A DNA stretch of 64,000 nt from Proteus penneri (GTDB taxonomy: Bacteria > Pseudomonadota > Gammaproteobacteria > Enterobacterales > Enterobacteriaceae): NCBI RefSeq assembly GCF_003144535.1, contig NZ_PHFJ01000013.1:86233-150232 (forward strand). The letters run 5' to 3'. Under the pieces are notes generated by a model that ran no database searches, had not been told where the DNA came from, and worked only from the letters and a program-made list of their open reading frames with translations. Numbering within the stretch: position 1 is the first letter of the stretch; each line of letters opens with the position of its first letter. Both the position numbers and the translations under genes were made by a program. This document shows positions 9,585 through 22,220 of the stretch, one piece after another.

Positions 9585-10838
9585 ATGGATAAACAACAAT
9601 CCAGAGTCTTCAGCCTGTTCTTTAAGGGAAGTCTCGTTAAACAAATACTCGTTGGTTTAGTTGCAGGGATCTTACTGGCTTGGTTAGCACCAGAAGTTGC
9701 CAAGATGATGAGTTTATTAGGTACTCTGTTTATTAGCGCACTGAAAGCTGTAGCGCCTATCTTAGTATGGGTACTCGTTATGGCTTCGATAGCTAATCAT
9801 CGTCAAGGGCAAAAATCGAATATTCGCCCCGTATTAGTTTTATATCTGTTAGCAACATTCTTTGCTGCATTAACCGCTGTTGTTGCTAGTTTTGTGTTCC
9901 CATCAGTTTTAACGTTAGTTGTTAGTGAATCACAATTGTCACCACCTGAGAATATTGCTGAAGTGCTTAAAGGCGTATTAATTAATGTGGTCGCAAACCC
10001 TGTTGATGCGCTTATCAATGGTAACTATATGGGCATTTTAGCGTGGTCTATCGGTTTAGGTCTGGCATTACGCCACGCAAGTGATACCACTAAAGCCTTA
10101 ACGCAAGATTTAGCGGATGCAGTGACAAACTTAGTCCGTGTTGTTATTCGTTTAGCACCTATCGGTATTTTTGGTTTAGTGTCATCAACTATCGCAACGA
10201 CAGGCTTTAAAGCTTTAGCAGGCTACTTGCATGTCCTTGCTGTTCTGATTGGTTGTATGCTGTTTGTCGCTTTAGTCGTGAATCCAATAATTGTATTTTG
10301 GAAAATTCGTAGTAACCCATATCCATTAGTATGGGCATGTTTGCGTGAAAGCGGTGTAACGGCTTTCTTTACACGCAGCTCTGCGGCAAATATTCCTGTG
10401 AATATGGCAATGTGTCGCCGTATGAATTTAAACGAAGATACTTATTCTGTTTCAATTCCATTAGGTGCGACCATCAATATGGGTGGCGCGGCAATTACTA
10501 TCACTATTTTGACATTAGCCGCAGTAAATACATTGGGTATGCCTGTTGATGTGCCAACCGCATTGTTATTAAGCCTTGTTGCTGCGATTTGTGCTTGTGG
10601 TGCATCGGGTGTTGCGGGCGGCTCTTTACTGTTAATTCCACTGGCTTGCGGCATGTTTGGTATTAGCAATGATATCGCTATGCAAGTGGTTGCAGTGGGG
10701 GTAATGATTGGTGTGTTACAAGATTCAGCAGAAACAGCATTGAATTCAGCAACGGATGTTCTCTTTACTGCAACAGTCTGTATTGCTGAAGATAATCGTA
10801 TTTCAGATAATCCATTAACTGAAAAAAATAATGGGTAA
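9585..10838 (+). CDS. sstT: Serine/threonine:sodium symporter SstT
   Basis: A 417-residue dicarboxylate/amino acid:cation symporter (DAACS) family protein closely matching E. coli SstT, which imports serine and threonine with Na+. The conserved [11 protein letters not shown] serine-rich re-entrant loop, the [13 protein letters not shown] transmembrane-7 motif and the [17 protein letters not shown] hairpin are all visible. The start ATG at 9585 gives the usual N-terminus before [19 protein letters not shown]; an earlier in-frame ATG at 9546 would add 13 residues. A hairpin terminator follows. Confidence 0.95.
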   Translation: MDKQQSRVFSLFFKGSLVKQILVGLVAGILLAWLAPEVAKMMSLLGTLFISALKAVAPILVWVLVMASIANHRQGQKSNIRPVLVLYLLATFFAALTAVVASFVFPSVLTLVVSESQLSPPENIAEVLKGVLINVVANPVDALINGNYMGILAWSIGLGLALRHASDTTKALTQDLADAVTNLVRVVIRLAPIGIFGLVSSTIATTGFKALAGYLHVLAVLIGCMLFVALVVNPIIVFWKIRSNPYPLVWACLRESGVTAFFTRSSAANIPVNMAMCRRMNLNEDTYSVSIPLGATINMGGAAITITILTLAAVNTLGMPVDVPTALLLSLVAAICACGASGVAGGSLLLIPLACGMFGISNDIAMQVVAVGVMIGVLQDSAETALNSATDVLFTATVCIAEDNRISDNPLTEKNNG

Positions 10839-10897
10839 AAAGGGTAAGTAGTAAGACAGGAAGAGCTGTAAAAATAATAATCAATAATAAAAAATAG

Positions 10898-10926
10898 AAC
10901 CCCACATTTATGTGGGGTTTCTTTTT
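10898..10926. terminator. Bidirectional terminator between sstT and fadH
   Basis: AACCCCACA, TTTA, TGTGGGGTT is a perfect 9-bp stem with T-rich sequence after it on the plus side and an A-run before it. It separates convergent genes. Confidence 0.85.
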
Positions 10927-10945
10927 GCTCAAGCACTGGAAAGGA

Positions 10946-12976
<2,031 letters not shown>

Positions 12977-12980
12977 TCAG

Positions 12981-12994
12981 ACTGGTCAGATGAG
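12981..12994 (-). promoter_or_regulatory. Possible FadR operator upstream of fadH
   Basis: ACTGGTCAGATGAG fits the FadR pattern CTGGTCnGAY and sits 17-30 bases before the fadH start codon. E. coli fadH is known to be in the FadR regulon. The match is partial on the right half. Confidence 0.5.
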
Positions 12995-13234
12995 ATATCT
13001 ATTAGCATAACGAGAAGTGAGTGATTAAGAGTTTATTATGTTAACAAGTTGTGATCTTAATCATGGAAAAGGTGAGTAGAGGGCGATAAAGCAATAATAA
13101 TCTAAGTGATTACTTAATGAGAACAAATAGTGATAATAAAAATCACACTCATTCATAATATTTCATCATATAATATAGTGTACCTACAAATACGTATTAA
13201 AAACACACATCACTATTTTGAATTTGGAGACGTT

Positions 13235-13651
13235 ATGATTAATAAATTTAATCAACTTGTTGACTGTTCTGACTTAGGTAAATTGGTATTACGTGTTTCT
13301 CTTGGAGTTTTAATGTTATTACATGGGCTTCATAAAATGGAACCGGGTGGGTTAGCAGGTATTCAGGGGATGTTAGCTAATTTTAATCTACCCGCCTTTA
13401 TTGCCTACGGTACGGTGATTGGGGAAGTCGTTGCACCTATCTTACTGATCATTGGCTTATTTACTCGTGTTTCAGCATTTGTTTTAGCCGGTACGATGTT
13501 TGTTGCTATTTTGATGGTTCATTCTGGTGATCTATTTGCATTAAACCCTAAAACAGGGGGATGGGCTCCTGAAAGTGCAGGCTTTTATCTCTTTGCCGCG
13601 ATTGCGGTGATGTTTTTAGGTAGTGGTCGTTTTGCAGTTAAAAAAGATTAA
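13235..13651 (+). CDS. DoxX-family membrane protein
   Basis: A 138-residue protein with four hydrophobic segments and the DoxX pattern (LVLRVSLGVLMLLHGLHKM, then a G-E-x-x-A-P-I-L-L-I-I-G-L-F-T-R motif shared with YqjF). The start ATG at 13235 has a TTGGAGACG site; the upstream extension to 13130 is not protein-like. DoxX proteins are linked to quinone/redox chemistry in the membrane, but no substrate can be named here. It stands alone between fadH and the protease-associated import genes. Confidence 0.85.
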   Translation: MINKFNQLVDCSDLGKLVLRVSLGVLMLLHGLHKMEPGGLAGIQGMLANFNLPAFIAYGTVIGEVVAPILLIIGLFTRVSAFVLAGTMFVAILMVHSGDLFALNPKTGGWAPESAGFYLFAAIAVMFLGSGRFAVKKD

Positions 13652-13712
13652 TAAATCTAATAGTCAATAAATTTGAATTTAATTACTATAATTTGATTAA
13701 AATTGATGAATA

Positions 13713-13748
13713 AACGCCCAGTTGGTTATTTAAACTGGGCGTTCTCTT
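13713..13748. terminator. Bidirectional terminator between doxX-like gene and pqqL
   Basis: AACGCCCAGTT and AACTGGGCGTT form an 11-bp stem with T-rich flank (TCTCTTTTT) on the plus side. It separates convergent genes. Confidence 0.8.
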
Positions 13749-13764
13749 TTTAACGAGATAAGAC

Positions 13765-16563
13765 TTATTTTTTGTTGGCAGGAGTTAATTTAAATACCTT
13801 TTCATTCTCACCTAACCATTGACGAGCCACTTGATTTATATCGTTAACAGTTAATGTTTTTATCATGGCAGGCTCAGTGAGTAAACGCTGATACTGTTGG
13901 TCATCAGTTGCAACTTGTGCAAGAGCTTCTGTCCAATAACTTGCACTGTTATTTACCTGTGAATTTTCAGTTAGCCAGATATTTTTAGCCTCTTGTAACT
14001 CTTTATCTGTAATGCCTGACTGTTTTACTTCATTCACGACTTTACGAGCAAGAGTAATTAATTCATCAGCGCGCTCAGGTGATGCCGTAAAGTTTAAACG
14101 ACCAGTATAGTAGCTTGTCGGCACTTTCGTTAACATTTCAGAGAACCCAAGTGAATAAATACCACCAGCTTTTTCACGTAGGTTGAGTCTTAAACGTTGA
14201 CTGATCACGGTATCGAGTAAATTTAGTGCTAATACGCGTTGTTGTGACCATTGAGCAGGTGCTGCATATTGAATGCTAATCATGCTCTTATCACTACTTG
14301 CAATAGGATATGTTTTGCTAAACGAGGTAAGTTTAGGGTTAATCGCAGGATCTGCCCAAAATAAGCGTTGCTCTGAACGTATTGGCAAACTCGCAATCCA
14401 ACGTTCAACAAGCGGTTTAACTTGATTTAGATTGACAGGGCCACTGATAACTAATGTCATATCAGCAGGTTGTCCTAAGATCATTTGGTTTGTTTGTTGT
14501 AATTGTTGGGCTGTAAATTGTTTCCAAGTACCTTGAGGTGAAACGACAAGGCGTTCACCATTTTGATAACTTTCTTTATTGATATTATCTAAGAATGTAC
14601 GTTCAACGGGGGTTTTTGAAAGACCTAATGCCATTGCTTGCTTTTATTGCTCTAACTTCTCGCCATTAAACCGTGGAGAAGTCACTTTTAGATGCATTAA
14701 TGTGAGTAAGGTTTCAAGTTCATCAATTGGCGCTTCGCCACGAAAACCATGGAATAACAGTTCGCTATAAGGGCGCAAGCTAATTTGGTGTTGCTTGGTA
14801 AATAATGCTAATTCACGCGCATTATAATTTCCATATCCACTGACTTCAGGTAGTTTTAACGCCCATTGCACCATCCCTAAGTTTTGATTGGTTTCAAGTG
14901 AAGAACCTCCCGGAATACGCAGTGAAACTTGAATATTATCTTTGAGATAACTGTCATTTTTCACAATCACTTTTACGTTATTGCTCAGTGTCCACTGTTG
15001 CGTTTTTTCAATAGGGAGTGATTGCGTGGAAACAATTGAACCTGTGAGTTCAGGTTTAATATCTAATACAACAGCTTGCGTTTTTAGGGTAAATGCGCCT
15101 GGATTTGACTGTCTAATTTCTTGCCAACGTTGTGCTGCTTTAGTTGCATTAAACAAACTAGCATCATTATCCGGACCAATCACAGCAACGCGTGGCGAAG
15201 ATTGTTTTAGATATTGAGAAAAATAAGCTGACAATGTTTCAGGGGTCACTTTATTGATTAATTGATAGCTTAAATTGAGTGCCTGTTTTTTAGTTTGAAT
15301 TGGCATTTCCAATTCAATGGCTGTGGTGATTTGGTTGGCTAAATAATCGTGCTCATAACGCTCTTCCCCCGCAGCTTGTTGGCTTAGGCGTTTTAGCATT
15401 GCGTTGCGAGCATTATCTAATTCTTCTTGAGTAACGGGTACAGAGGCGAGGCGTTGAACTTCTGTAAATAAGATATCTAATGCGCCTTGGTAATCATTAC
15501 CTTTAGGATGTGCAATCATCAATTGTTGTGAACGACGAGCATCTAACATTGCACCTTGAGTATTGGCGCTAATAGACGCAATTAATCCATTATCAACGAT
15601 AGTGGAGAAACGTTGATTTAAAATTGATAGCCATAATGAATCCATTAAATCTTCATATTGACCTTGGCGGCTATTTAAAGGTGCTGGCAAAGTCCGTTGC
15701 AAGGTGAACTGTAAAATACGTGAACCTTGTTCTTTGTCGAAAATTGTTTTAACCAGTAGATCTTTATGGTCGATAAAATTGTGCCAAGCAGGATCATCAA
15801 TTCCTTTGTTTTCGCTATTTTTCGCATTAAACAGTTGCTTAATATCGGCAATGGCATCGCCCTGATTGAAGTTACCGACCAGTACTAACGCCATTCTTTC
15901 TGGTTGATACCAAGTATCGTAATAGCGTTTTGCATCTTTCACATCGCCATGTTTAACAATTTCTAAATCGCCAATAGGATCACGATCTAGATAACGGCTA
16001 CCGTAGTAACGCAATTCTTCTAACTGGCGGTTAATACGAAAACCAATACCTTGGCGTAAACGCCACTCTTCAACAATAACAGGGCGCTCTTTATCAAACT
16101 CAATAGGGTCAAATGTCATTTCAAATGCCCAATCTGATAAGATTTTTAACCCCGTCTTAATTTGGATCGGGTTTGCATTCGGTAATGACAGCTTATAAGT
16201 CGTCGCATTTAAACTTGTTACGGCATTGACATGACTACCTAATTTCATGCCTAGGCTTTCAAGTTGTTTAAAGCCCGTTGTTCCTGGAAAATGTGTTGTA
16301 CCTTTAAATGCCATATGTTCAGTAAAGTGTGAAAAACCAAGCTGTTTTTCATCTTCTTGAACAGAGCCACTTTTTACCAAAAGACGCATTTCAACACCGG
16401 ATTGTGGGCGTTGCAGTAAGTAGACGTCTAAACCATTATCTAGGGTAAAATGGCGAACATCAGGACGCAGTAATAACGTACTTTTGTCATTTTGATTAGG
16501 AGTGCTTGCCGCACACCCTAAAAGTGAAAGGCTGACTGAAATAATCAGTAATTTACGATACAT
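13765..16563 (-). pseudogene. pqqL: PqqL/FusC-like M16 zinc protease, interrupted by an in-frame stop
   Basis: A lipoprotein-type M16 (insulinase family) protease of 932 codon positions, matching E. coli PqqL (931 residues). One in-frame TAA at 14644-14646 (codon 640) splits it. The first part (16563 to 14644) has a lipobox (SLLGC, Cys17), the zinc motif HFTEH (H79, E82, H83) and the ERPVIVEEW helix. The second part (14634 to 13765) carries the rest of the C-terminal M16 half. The codons after TAA (AAG CAA GCA ATG) continue in the same frame, so one base change (for example CAA to TAA) explains the break. No good ribosome site precedes the internal ATG at 14634. The start at 16563 has GGAG 9 bases upstream and overlaps the ABC gene by 11 bases. 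A truncated protein retaining zinc residues may still be made. Confidence 0.85.
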
Positions 16564-18262
16564 ATTCGGTAACTCCAACAGGTTGAGAGGAGGACACGGT
16601 AGGGGATTTGAGTGAAATCACATTATCTGCAATTAGATGTGTAAAACGCTGGTGGCTCACTAAGGCAATACCTGCGGTTGGCAGATGTTGTTTTAGCAAC
16701 TGCAACATGTTCAATGCATTTTGTTCATCAAGTGCAGAAGTGGTTTCATCTAATAAAATAAGCTCTGGTTTATTGAGTAATAAACGGGCAAAAATAAGAC
16801 GTTGTTGCTCACCGCCTGATAGACGTGTTGTCCAATCTGTTTCCAGTGAAAGTTGATTTTTTATTTTGTCTAAGCCCACCAAATGAAGGGCTTCTTCATA
16901 CTCTTTAGCGGAGAATTGATTAGGCTGACAAGGATAAGCGAGCAAGCTGTCTAAACGTGCAAAAGGCAGGTACATACGTTGTGGGAGCCAACACACATTT
17001 GGCGAGCGTTGAATTTCCCCTTTGAAATAAGGCCAATGCCCACTTAATGCTCTAAGCAGTGTTGATTTACCTAAACCAGAGCAACCTTCAATAACGGTTA
17101 ACTCACCTGCTTTTACCGAGAAATTAATATCTTGGATTAACAGGCTGTCATCTTGCATAAACAGAGAAAGATTAGCCTTCAATTTAATCAGTTTATCATT
17201 TAAATCTGCGACTTCTGGCTCATGATCGTGCTCTAAAAGCACCACAAAATTATAAAGACGGGTCACCGTTGCTTGCCATGCAGCAATCTCTTTATATGAG
17301 AAGATAAACCAACTTAATGCACCTGCAACACTAGAGAAGGCTTGTCTTAATTGCATTAATCCCCCTAGCATTAACTCGCCAGCAAGGAATTTAGGTAAGG
17401 CAAAAATAATCGGTGCCATCGCAGTGGCTTGTTGATAACCGACAGTAAAGAAGGCCAGGTTTCTTTCGTAGCGAATGAGGTTGTTCCAGTTACGAATGAC
17501 CCCTAAAAAACGCCCCATTAATTCATTACGATCACTTATTTCACCACGCTGACCTGCAATCGCATCACCATGTTGTTTACGGGTGATGAGTGCTGTACGG
17601 TAATCAGCTTCTTTGCGTTGCTTATCCATATTAATTTTACGCAATGGTGAGCCAATAAACTGCGTAATGGTTATCCCGATAATGGTATAGATAATACAAG
17701 CCCAGAACATATAGCCGGGAATTGTCCACTCACTACCACCTAATGTGAAAGAGATAGTGCCAGACAGTGACCAAAGAATGGTGGCAAAAGAGATAAGCGT
17801 GAGTAACGAGTGCAAGAATGTCACAGTTAAACGCATTGTTGATTCGATCAGTAAACGAATATCTTCTGCAATACGCTGATCTGGGTTATCAGGCTCTTGA
17901 GAAGTCAGTCTTAACATATAGTGTTTACTGTTTTTTGATAACCAGCGATCAAGCACTTGTTCAGTCATGCCTTCGCGCCAGCGAATAACCATTTTTTGGC
18001 GTAAGAAATCGCCCATGACTACGACAGTAATTAATCCTGCAATAATAATGACAAATTGTTGAAGAAGCTTGTAGAGTGCTTGTCCATCAAGTTGTTGTAA
18101 TGCGTTATAGAAACTACCATTCCATTCATTCATTTTGACGTTAAACCAGACGGATGACAGGGTTAAGGTCAAAGAGACAATCAATAGAAACCAGCAGTAA
18201 AGGGCGGCACGCCGCCCCCAAAAAGGTGAAACTAAATAGAAAAATTGTTTTATTGTTTTCAT
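16553..18262 (-). CDS. yddA: YddA/FusD-like ABC transporter (fused membrane and ATPase domains)
   Basis: A 569-residue half-transporter of the SbmA/BacA-related YddA type. Six membrane segments in residues 1-320 follow an N-terminal SPFWGRRAALYCWFLLIVSL. The ATPase has Walker A GCSGLGKST, signature LSGGEQQRL and Walker B LILLDETTSALD. The membrane part carries the long MGDFLRQKMVIRWREGMTEQVLDRWLSKN segment seen in the family. In E. coli yddA, yddB and pqqL are adjacent, as here. In Pectobacterium the equivalent FusD is thought to move peptides from a ferredoxin degraded by FusC across the inner membrane. Substrate here is inferred only. Confidence 0.9.
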   Translation of the reverse strand: MKTIKQFFYLVSPFWGRRAALYCWFLLIVSLTLTLSSVWFNVKMNEWNGSFYNALQQLDGQALYKLLQQFVIIIAGLITVVVMGDFLRQKMVIRWREGMTEQVLDRWLSKNSKHYMLRLTSQEPDNPDQRIAEDIRLLIESTMRLTVTFLHSLLTLISFATILWSLSGTISFTLGGSEWTIPGYMFWACIIYTIIGITITQFIGSPLRKINMDKQRKEADYRTALITRKQHGDAIAGQRGEISDRNELMGRFLGVIRNWNNLIRYERNLAFFTVGYQQATAMAPIIFALPKFLAGELMLGGLMQLRQAFSSVAGALSWFIFSYKEIAAWQATVTRLYNFVVLLEHDHEPEVADLNDKLIKLKANLSLFMQDDSLLIQDINFSVKAGELTVIEGCSGLGKSTLLRALSGHWPYFKGEIQRSPNVCWLPQRMYLPFARLDSLLAYPCQPNQFSAKEYEEALHLVGLDKIKNQLSLETDWTTRLSGGEQQRLIFARLLLNKPELILLDETTSALDEQNALNMLQLLKQHLPTAGIALVSHQRFTHLIADNVISLKSPTVSSSQPVGVTEYVS

Positions 18263-18325
18263 TGCTTATTGGTCATATTTTTATTGTGTATCGACTTGGT
18301 TGCTCACATTAACTTCGTCAATTTA

Positions 18326-21088
18326 TTAATAGTCGTAGCTGACTTGTAACCAGAACTGACGACCTGGTTCATACGATTTGTATTCTTTGTCTTTGTAAGT
18401 GAAGTGATCAGCAACGTTTCGAGTATTAAGAACGTTATTCACTTCAACAGAGATACCCACACCATAAGCAAACTCAGGTTGCCAGCTTAGTTTGGTATTC
18501 CATGTAAAGCGGCTGCTGTAATTTTGTTTTTTATAGGCATAAATATAACCAGCATCATCTGTTTTGATCGGGTTACCGTTATTGGTTTTTTCTGCTTGAG
18601 AGCGCCAGCTATTCCATTGCAATTGGTTAAACCACGTCACATTCCATTCATCCCAAACGCTAGTGAGATCGGCTGTGATTTTTAATGGCGAGTTGAAATT
18701 ACCAGAGGGTAGATCTTTGGCATCAATGATTTTTCCATCATAGAACACTTTGTTTCGGTTAACGTTTTGAGTGTTTGGACTAAAATCGGCATAACCTGAA
18801 TCTTTAGGGGTATTCGTTTTGCTTTGTTGCCAACTGATTGAAGCATTGAAAACATGATCTGCTTGCGCCAATTCCCACGGCTGGCTATTTTTCACCGATA
18901 AAGTCACGGAATCGTGTGAACTACGACCATTGTTATTAAATGCACGAATATTCATTTTTTCGTAATCGGTGCTATCAGGATATTTTGTATCACTACGCAC
19001 TTCATCACGACCGTTACGATGAACGTATTGTAAACGCCAAGTGGTTGAGGCGATTTCTTGTTGTAAACCTAAAGTAAATTCATCGTTGTACGGTGTTTTT
19101 AACGAATCTAGGCCGTCAAAATCAGTACGGTTATACCAGCTGGCATCAGAGGATTCAAAATCAAAGTAACAGTGTTGCAAACCTGCATTTTGTGCCCCAT
19201 ACAATGCATACGTTAACATGGAGCGACCGTAGTAACGGTTTACACCACCAATCAAGAGGGTATTGCCTGTGCCCCAAATATCATAGGTACCACTTAAACG
19301 CGGTGAAATATTGTTTCTTTGAACAAAATCATCTCTATCTAAACGAATACCAGGACGCAGGGTTAAGCGTTTATATTGAATATTGTCATCAAGATAGATT
19401 GCATAATTTGTATAGGTTGCACTATGGCTCCCTGATTGGAAGCGTGTTGTATTTGAACGTCCGCCACTCCACTCGTTTGTATCAGGATCAGTCATTCCCG
19501 TATAGAAGTAACTATAAAAATCTTTATCTCTGATATAAGAGCCTTTGGTTCTTGCAACTTCAAAACCGGTTGTAGGTTGGTGTATGGTTGAACCTAAGTC
19601 ATAAGAGTTAAAACGCATTATCGCTTTAGTACTTACAGTTTCTTGATTACTCTTTAGATCACCCTGACCACCACTGTTATAACTTGTTGGTGTTGACCAA
19701 CCAGTAATTGCATCATCTAAACGAATAAAGTAATTTTGATCATTCGTTCGTTTATCTTCTAATTTTTGATAACCCGTTGTTAATTCTAAAGTACCAAGAT
19801 CTAATTTATGTTTATAAAGTGCAGTAAAACTTAAACCATTATGCTCATTATCATAGCCTGAGTTATAGACTGAACCTGAGAATAGATAGCTTTTATAACG
19901 CGCAATATTACTTGATAAATCAAGAGATTGAGTATCTGAAATATCCCAAGAGTATTTAATAAAATAGTTATCTGAGGTACGAGTTTGGTCGCGATAACCT
20001 GCGGTTTGTTCAACTTGTTCTAATTGATAGTCAGGTGTATGGATAAAGCCACCAGCACTACTGATCATCATAGGAATGGTTGATTCACGGCGAGATGCAG
20101 AGAATATTAAACCGGTATGCTCAGTTAATCCTGTTTCAAACCAACCACCAAAGTTTTGTTTATCGTATTTTTTCTGGAATCGGGCTGGATTACTGACATC
20201 ATTATTGGCGGTATCAAAATTTAGTTTTGGATCGGTGAAAATATTGTTCCAGCTTGAACGTGTCGTACGGTAATAGGCATTAGCATGGGTTTCGCCAGAC
20301 CAACGACGACTCTGTACATCAACGGTACCGCCTGTAAATCCACCAAATTCCACCGGAATATTGTTATCGTAAACAGTAACACTATCAATTAAGCGACTAT
20401 CAAGGTACATCCCTTGTTCATCACTACTAACACGCGTGTTGGTTTCACCATTACCTGAGTTGGCTGGGTCAAAGTCATTGTTAAAACTGACACCATCAAG
20501 TTTGTAAGAGTTTTGATAACTACTAGAGCCGTGAATAGAAATTCGTGAAGGTTTAATTTCACCCTGATTCATTGATGTGCTGTCATTATTGGAAAATTGA
20601 ACAGCAGGGTTACTTTTGAGTAAATCAGTGATGTTACCATCACCCGTATTACGCTGTTTTATCTCTTCTGAAGTAATGTATTGTGGGGCTGAAACCACAT
20701 CAGTAGCTGGGTGATAACTGCTACCAACACCCGTGACTTTAACTTCAGGAATAACAATCGCGTTAGTCGTGGCGAGAGGACGAATAACAAATCCACTGCC
20801 TTGCGGAATAATTTCTAACCCACTCCCAATTAAGACTTTTTGTAATGCAGTGTGGGTTTCAAATTGACCCGAAAGTGCTGGAGCACGTAGGTTTTTGACC
20901 GAACTTGCATCAAATAAAATTTGGACTTGTCCCTGTTTTGCAATAGCGCTCAATGAATCAGCCAAAGACTGTTCTGGTAAAGCCACAGAAATGGTAGATG
21001 CATAAGCACAAGGTGCAGCAATAGTGGTACTTATTAGCAATGCTAGCAGAGACCTCTTAAGGGCCCCTTTTTTGTTATTCATTTTCAT
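18326..21088 (-). CDS. TonB-dependent receptor with N-terminal signalling (STN) domain, YddB/FusA-like
   Basis: A 920-residue outer-membrane transporter. A signal peptide (KRSLLALLISTTIAAPCAYA) precedes a secretin/TonB N-terminal domain (residues about 35-105, VALPEQSLADSLSAIAKQGQ ... LRAPALSGQF). A possible TonB box (IPEVKVTG) follows, then the plug (ITDLLKSNPAVQFS ... KLDGVSFNND) and a 22-strand-type barrel ending in FWLQVSYDY with a terminal aromatic. The STN domain marks it as a transducer that signals to FecR. ATG at 21088 was chosen (ATG at 21082 is also possible, with GGTGA in front). The gene lies between fecR and yddA. Its likely ligand, by analogy with FusA, is an iron protein such as ferredoxin. 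Confidence 0.88.
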   Translation of the reverse strand: MKMNNKKGALKRSLLALLISTTIAAPCAYASTISVALPEQSLADSLSAIAKQGQVQILFDASSVKNLRAPALSGQFETHTALQKVLIGSGLEIIPQGSGFVIRPLATTNAIVIPEVKVTGVGSSYHPATDVVSAPQYITSEEIKQRNTGDGNITDLLKSNPAVQFSNNDSTSMNQGEIKPSRISIHGSSSYQNSYKLDGVSFNNDFDPANSGNGETNTRVSSDEQGMYLDSRLIDSVTVYDNNIPVEFGGFTGGTVDVQSRRWSGETHANAYYRTTRSSWNNIFTDPKLNFDTANNDVSNPARFQKKYDKQNFGGWFETGLTEHTGLIFSASRRESTIPMMISSAGGFIHTPDYQLEQVEQTAGYRDQTRTSDNYFIKYSWDISDTQSLDLSSNIARYKSYLFSGSVYNSGYDNEHNGLSFTALYKHKLDLGTLELTTGYQKLEDKRTNDQNYFIRLDDAITGWSTPTSYNSGGQGDLKSNQETVSTKAIMRFNSYDLGSTIHQPTTGFEVARTKGSYIRDKDFYSYFYTGMTDPDTNEWSGGRSNTTRFQSGSHSATYTNYAIYLDDNIQYKRLTLRPGIRLDRDDFVQRNNISPRLSGTYDIWGTGNTLLIGGVNRYYGRSMLTYALYGAQNAGLQHCYFDFESSDASWYNRTDFDGLDSLKTPYNDEFTLGLQQEIASTTWRLQYVHRNGRDEVRSDTKYPDSTDYEKMNIRAFNNNGRSSHDSVTLSVKNSQPWELAQADHVFNASISWQQSKTNTPKDSGYADFSPNTQNVNRNKVFYDGKIIDAKDLPSGNFNSPLKITADLTSVWDEWNVTWFNQLQWNSWRSQAEKTNNGNPIKTDDAGYIYAYKKQNYSSRFTWNTKLSWQPEFAYGVGISVEVNNVLNTRNVADHFTYKDKEYKSYEPGRQFWLQVSYDY

Positions 21089-21139
21089 TTCACCAATCCC
21101 ATTCACTAACTTAATAATTGTTGTTACTAAGGAAGAGGG

Positions 21140-21158
21140 TGAAATGAGAATTATCCTC
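21140..21158 (-). promoter_or_regulatory. Fur-box-like site upstream of the TonB-dependent receptor
   Basis: A 19-base stretch centred on ATGAGAATTATCC agrees by eye with the Fur consensus at about 12 of 19 positions. It lies 52-70 bases before the receptor start, in the gap after fecR. Confidence 0.5.
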
Positions 21159-21191
21159 ACCTGTAAAAAAGAATATTTTTCATATTTCTTT

Positions 21192-22220
21192 TTACTTATT
21201 GATAATTAACGCATTATTTTTATCGGTAAAAACAACATTAACCGGCAATATAAGTGGAATTGCGGTAATAAACTCTTCGGCATCATTAATGTTAGCGATC
21301 CCTGAGATTTTCATTTTGGCAATTTCGGGGGAGGAAATGTGAACATTGATATCAAGATAAGGTTTGAGTTTGGTTATTACTTCATTCAATGGGCGTTCAA
21401 AGAAATGCAGTTGACCAAAACGCCAACTTCCCACGGAATCAATATTGACCGAAGAGATAACCAAACTGTCACTGGCTAATGTGCTGGTGGCTTGAGAGCC
21501 TGCATACAAATAGGCTGGAGAAGATTTGGGTGTGGCTTTTACTTCGACAATCCCTTCATGGACAGCAACGTTAACTTGATTGTTATCATAGTGACTCACT
21601 TCAAATTCAGTGCCAACAACTTTAATTAATTGGCTATCAGCATGAACATAAAAAGGACGATACGGATTTGATTTGACTTTGAAATAGGCTTGTCCTTTAT
21701 CTAGCCATAATCGTCTTTCTTTTTGTACGTAAGCCACTCTGACCTGTGTATTTCTATCTAAATAGACTTTAGAGCCATCAGCTAAGGTCATTTCTTTTGG
21801 TGAATTGCTGGTTGCAAGCGTCATATTATCCATCAGTAATGCGGGTAAATGACTATAAGGGAGATATAAAACGGTGAGTAAACAAAGCGCAGCCGTGGTG
21901 TGGATCATCGGGCGCCAAGGAGAGTGTTTTTTCTTTTCAACCGTGGTTATTGTTGGTCGTGGTAATGTATCGCATTGACGCCAGATACCTGCAATGTCCT
22001 GATATGCTTGCCGGTTTACATCATTTTCTATCCACACTTTAAACGCTTGGCGTTGTTTTGGGGTTATCCTTTGACTGTGTTGTCGGGTAAACCAAAGAGC
22101 TGCTTGCTCATCAGGTGATCCACTGAGTAATTCATCATCCGTTTCTAAAAAAAGAAGATCTGCTCCCTCATCTGTGTGAGGTTTAGTTTCCGGTATATTT
22201 TTTTCCGGCTTACTCATCAT
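21192..22220 (-). CDS. FecR-type anti-sigma factor / sigma regulator
   Basis: A 342-residue inner-membrane regulator. The N-terminal cytoplasmic part (DUF4880-like: EQAALWFTRQHSQRITPKQRQAFKVWIE) binds the sigma factor. One membrane segment follows (TTAALCLLTVLYLPYSHL). The periplasmic FecR domain contains SNSPKEMTLADGSKVYLDRNT and DKGQAYFKVKSNPYRPFYV, ending in a DUF4974/STN-like tail that would contact the receptor signalling domain. Start ATG at 22218-22220 overlaps the end of the sigma gene; GGAG is 10 bases upstream. A much longer open frame upstream is sigma-gene overlap and was not used. Confidence 0.88.
   Translation of the reverse strand: MMSKPEKNIPETKPHTDEGADLLFLETDDELLSGSPDEQAALWFTRQHSQRITPKQRQAFKVWIENDVNRQAYQDIAGIWRQCDTLPRPTITTVEKKKHSPWRPMIHTTAALCLLTVLYLPYSHLPALLMDNMTLATSNSPKEMTLADGSKVYLDRNTQVRVAYVQKERRLWLDKGQAYFKVKSNPYRPFYVHADSQLIKVVGTEFEVSHYDNNQVNVAVHEGIVEVKATPKSSPAYLYAGSQATSTLASDSLVISSVNIDSVGSWRFGQLHFFERPLNEVITKLKPYLDINVHISSPEIAKMKISGIANINDAEEFITAIPLILPVNVVFTDKNNALIINK

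Noticed and set aside
10442..10936. 164-codon frame on the minus strand
   Set aside because: Antisense to sstT, whose membrane protein sequence fully explains the DNA; the frame is low-complexity and unrelated to any family.
14644..14646. Programmed readthrough or recoding of the TAA in pqqL
   Set aside because: No downstream hairpin or known readthrough context (such as CAATTA) is visible, and TAA is the least leaky stop; a mutation is simpler.
19093..19533. 146-codon plus-strand frame
   Set aside because: Antisense to the TonB-dependent receptor barrel; Tyr/His/Leu-rich shadow with no domain.
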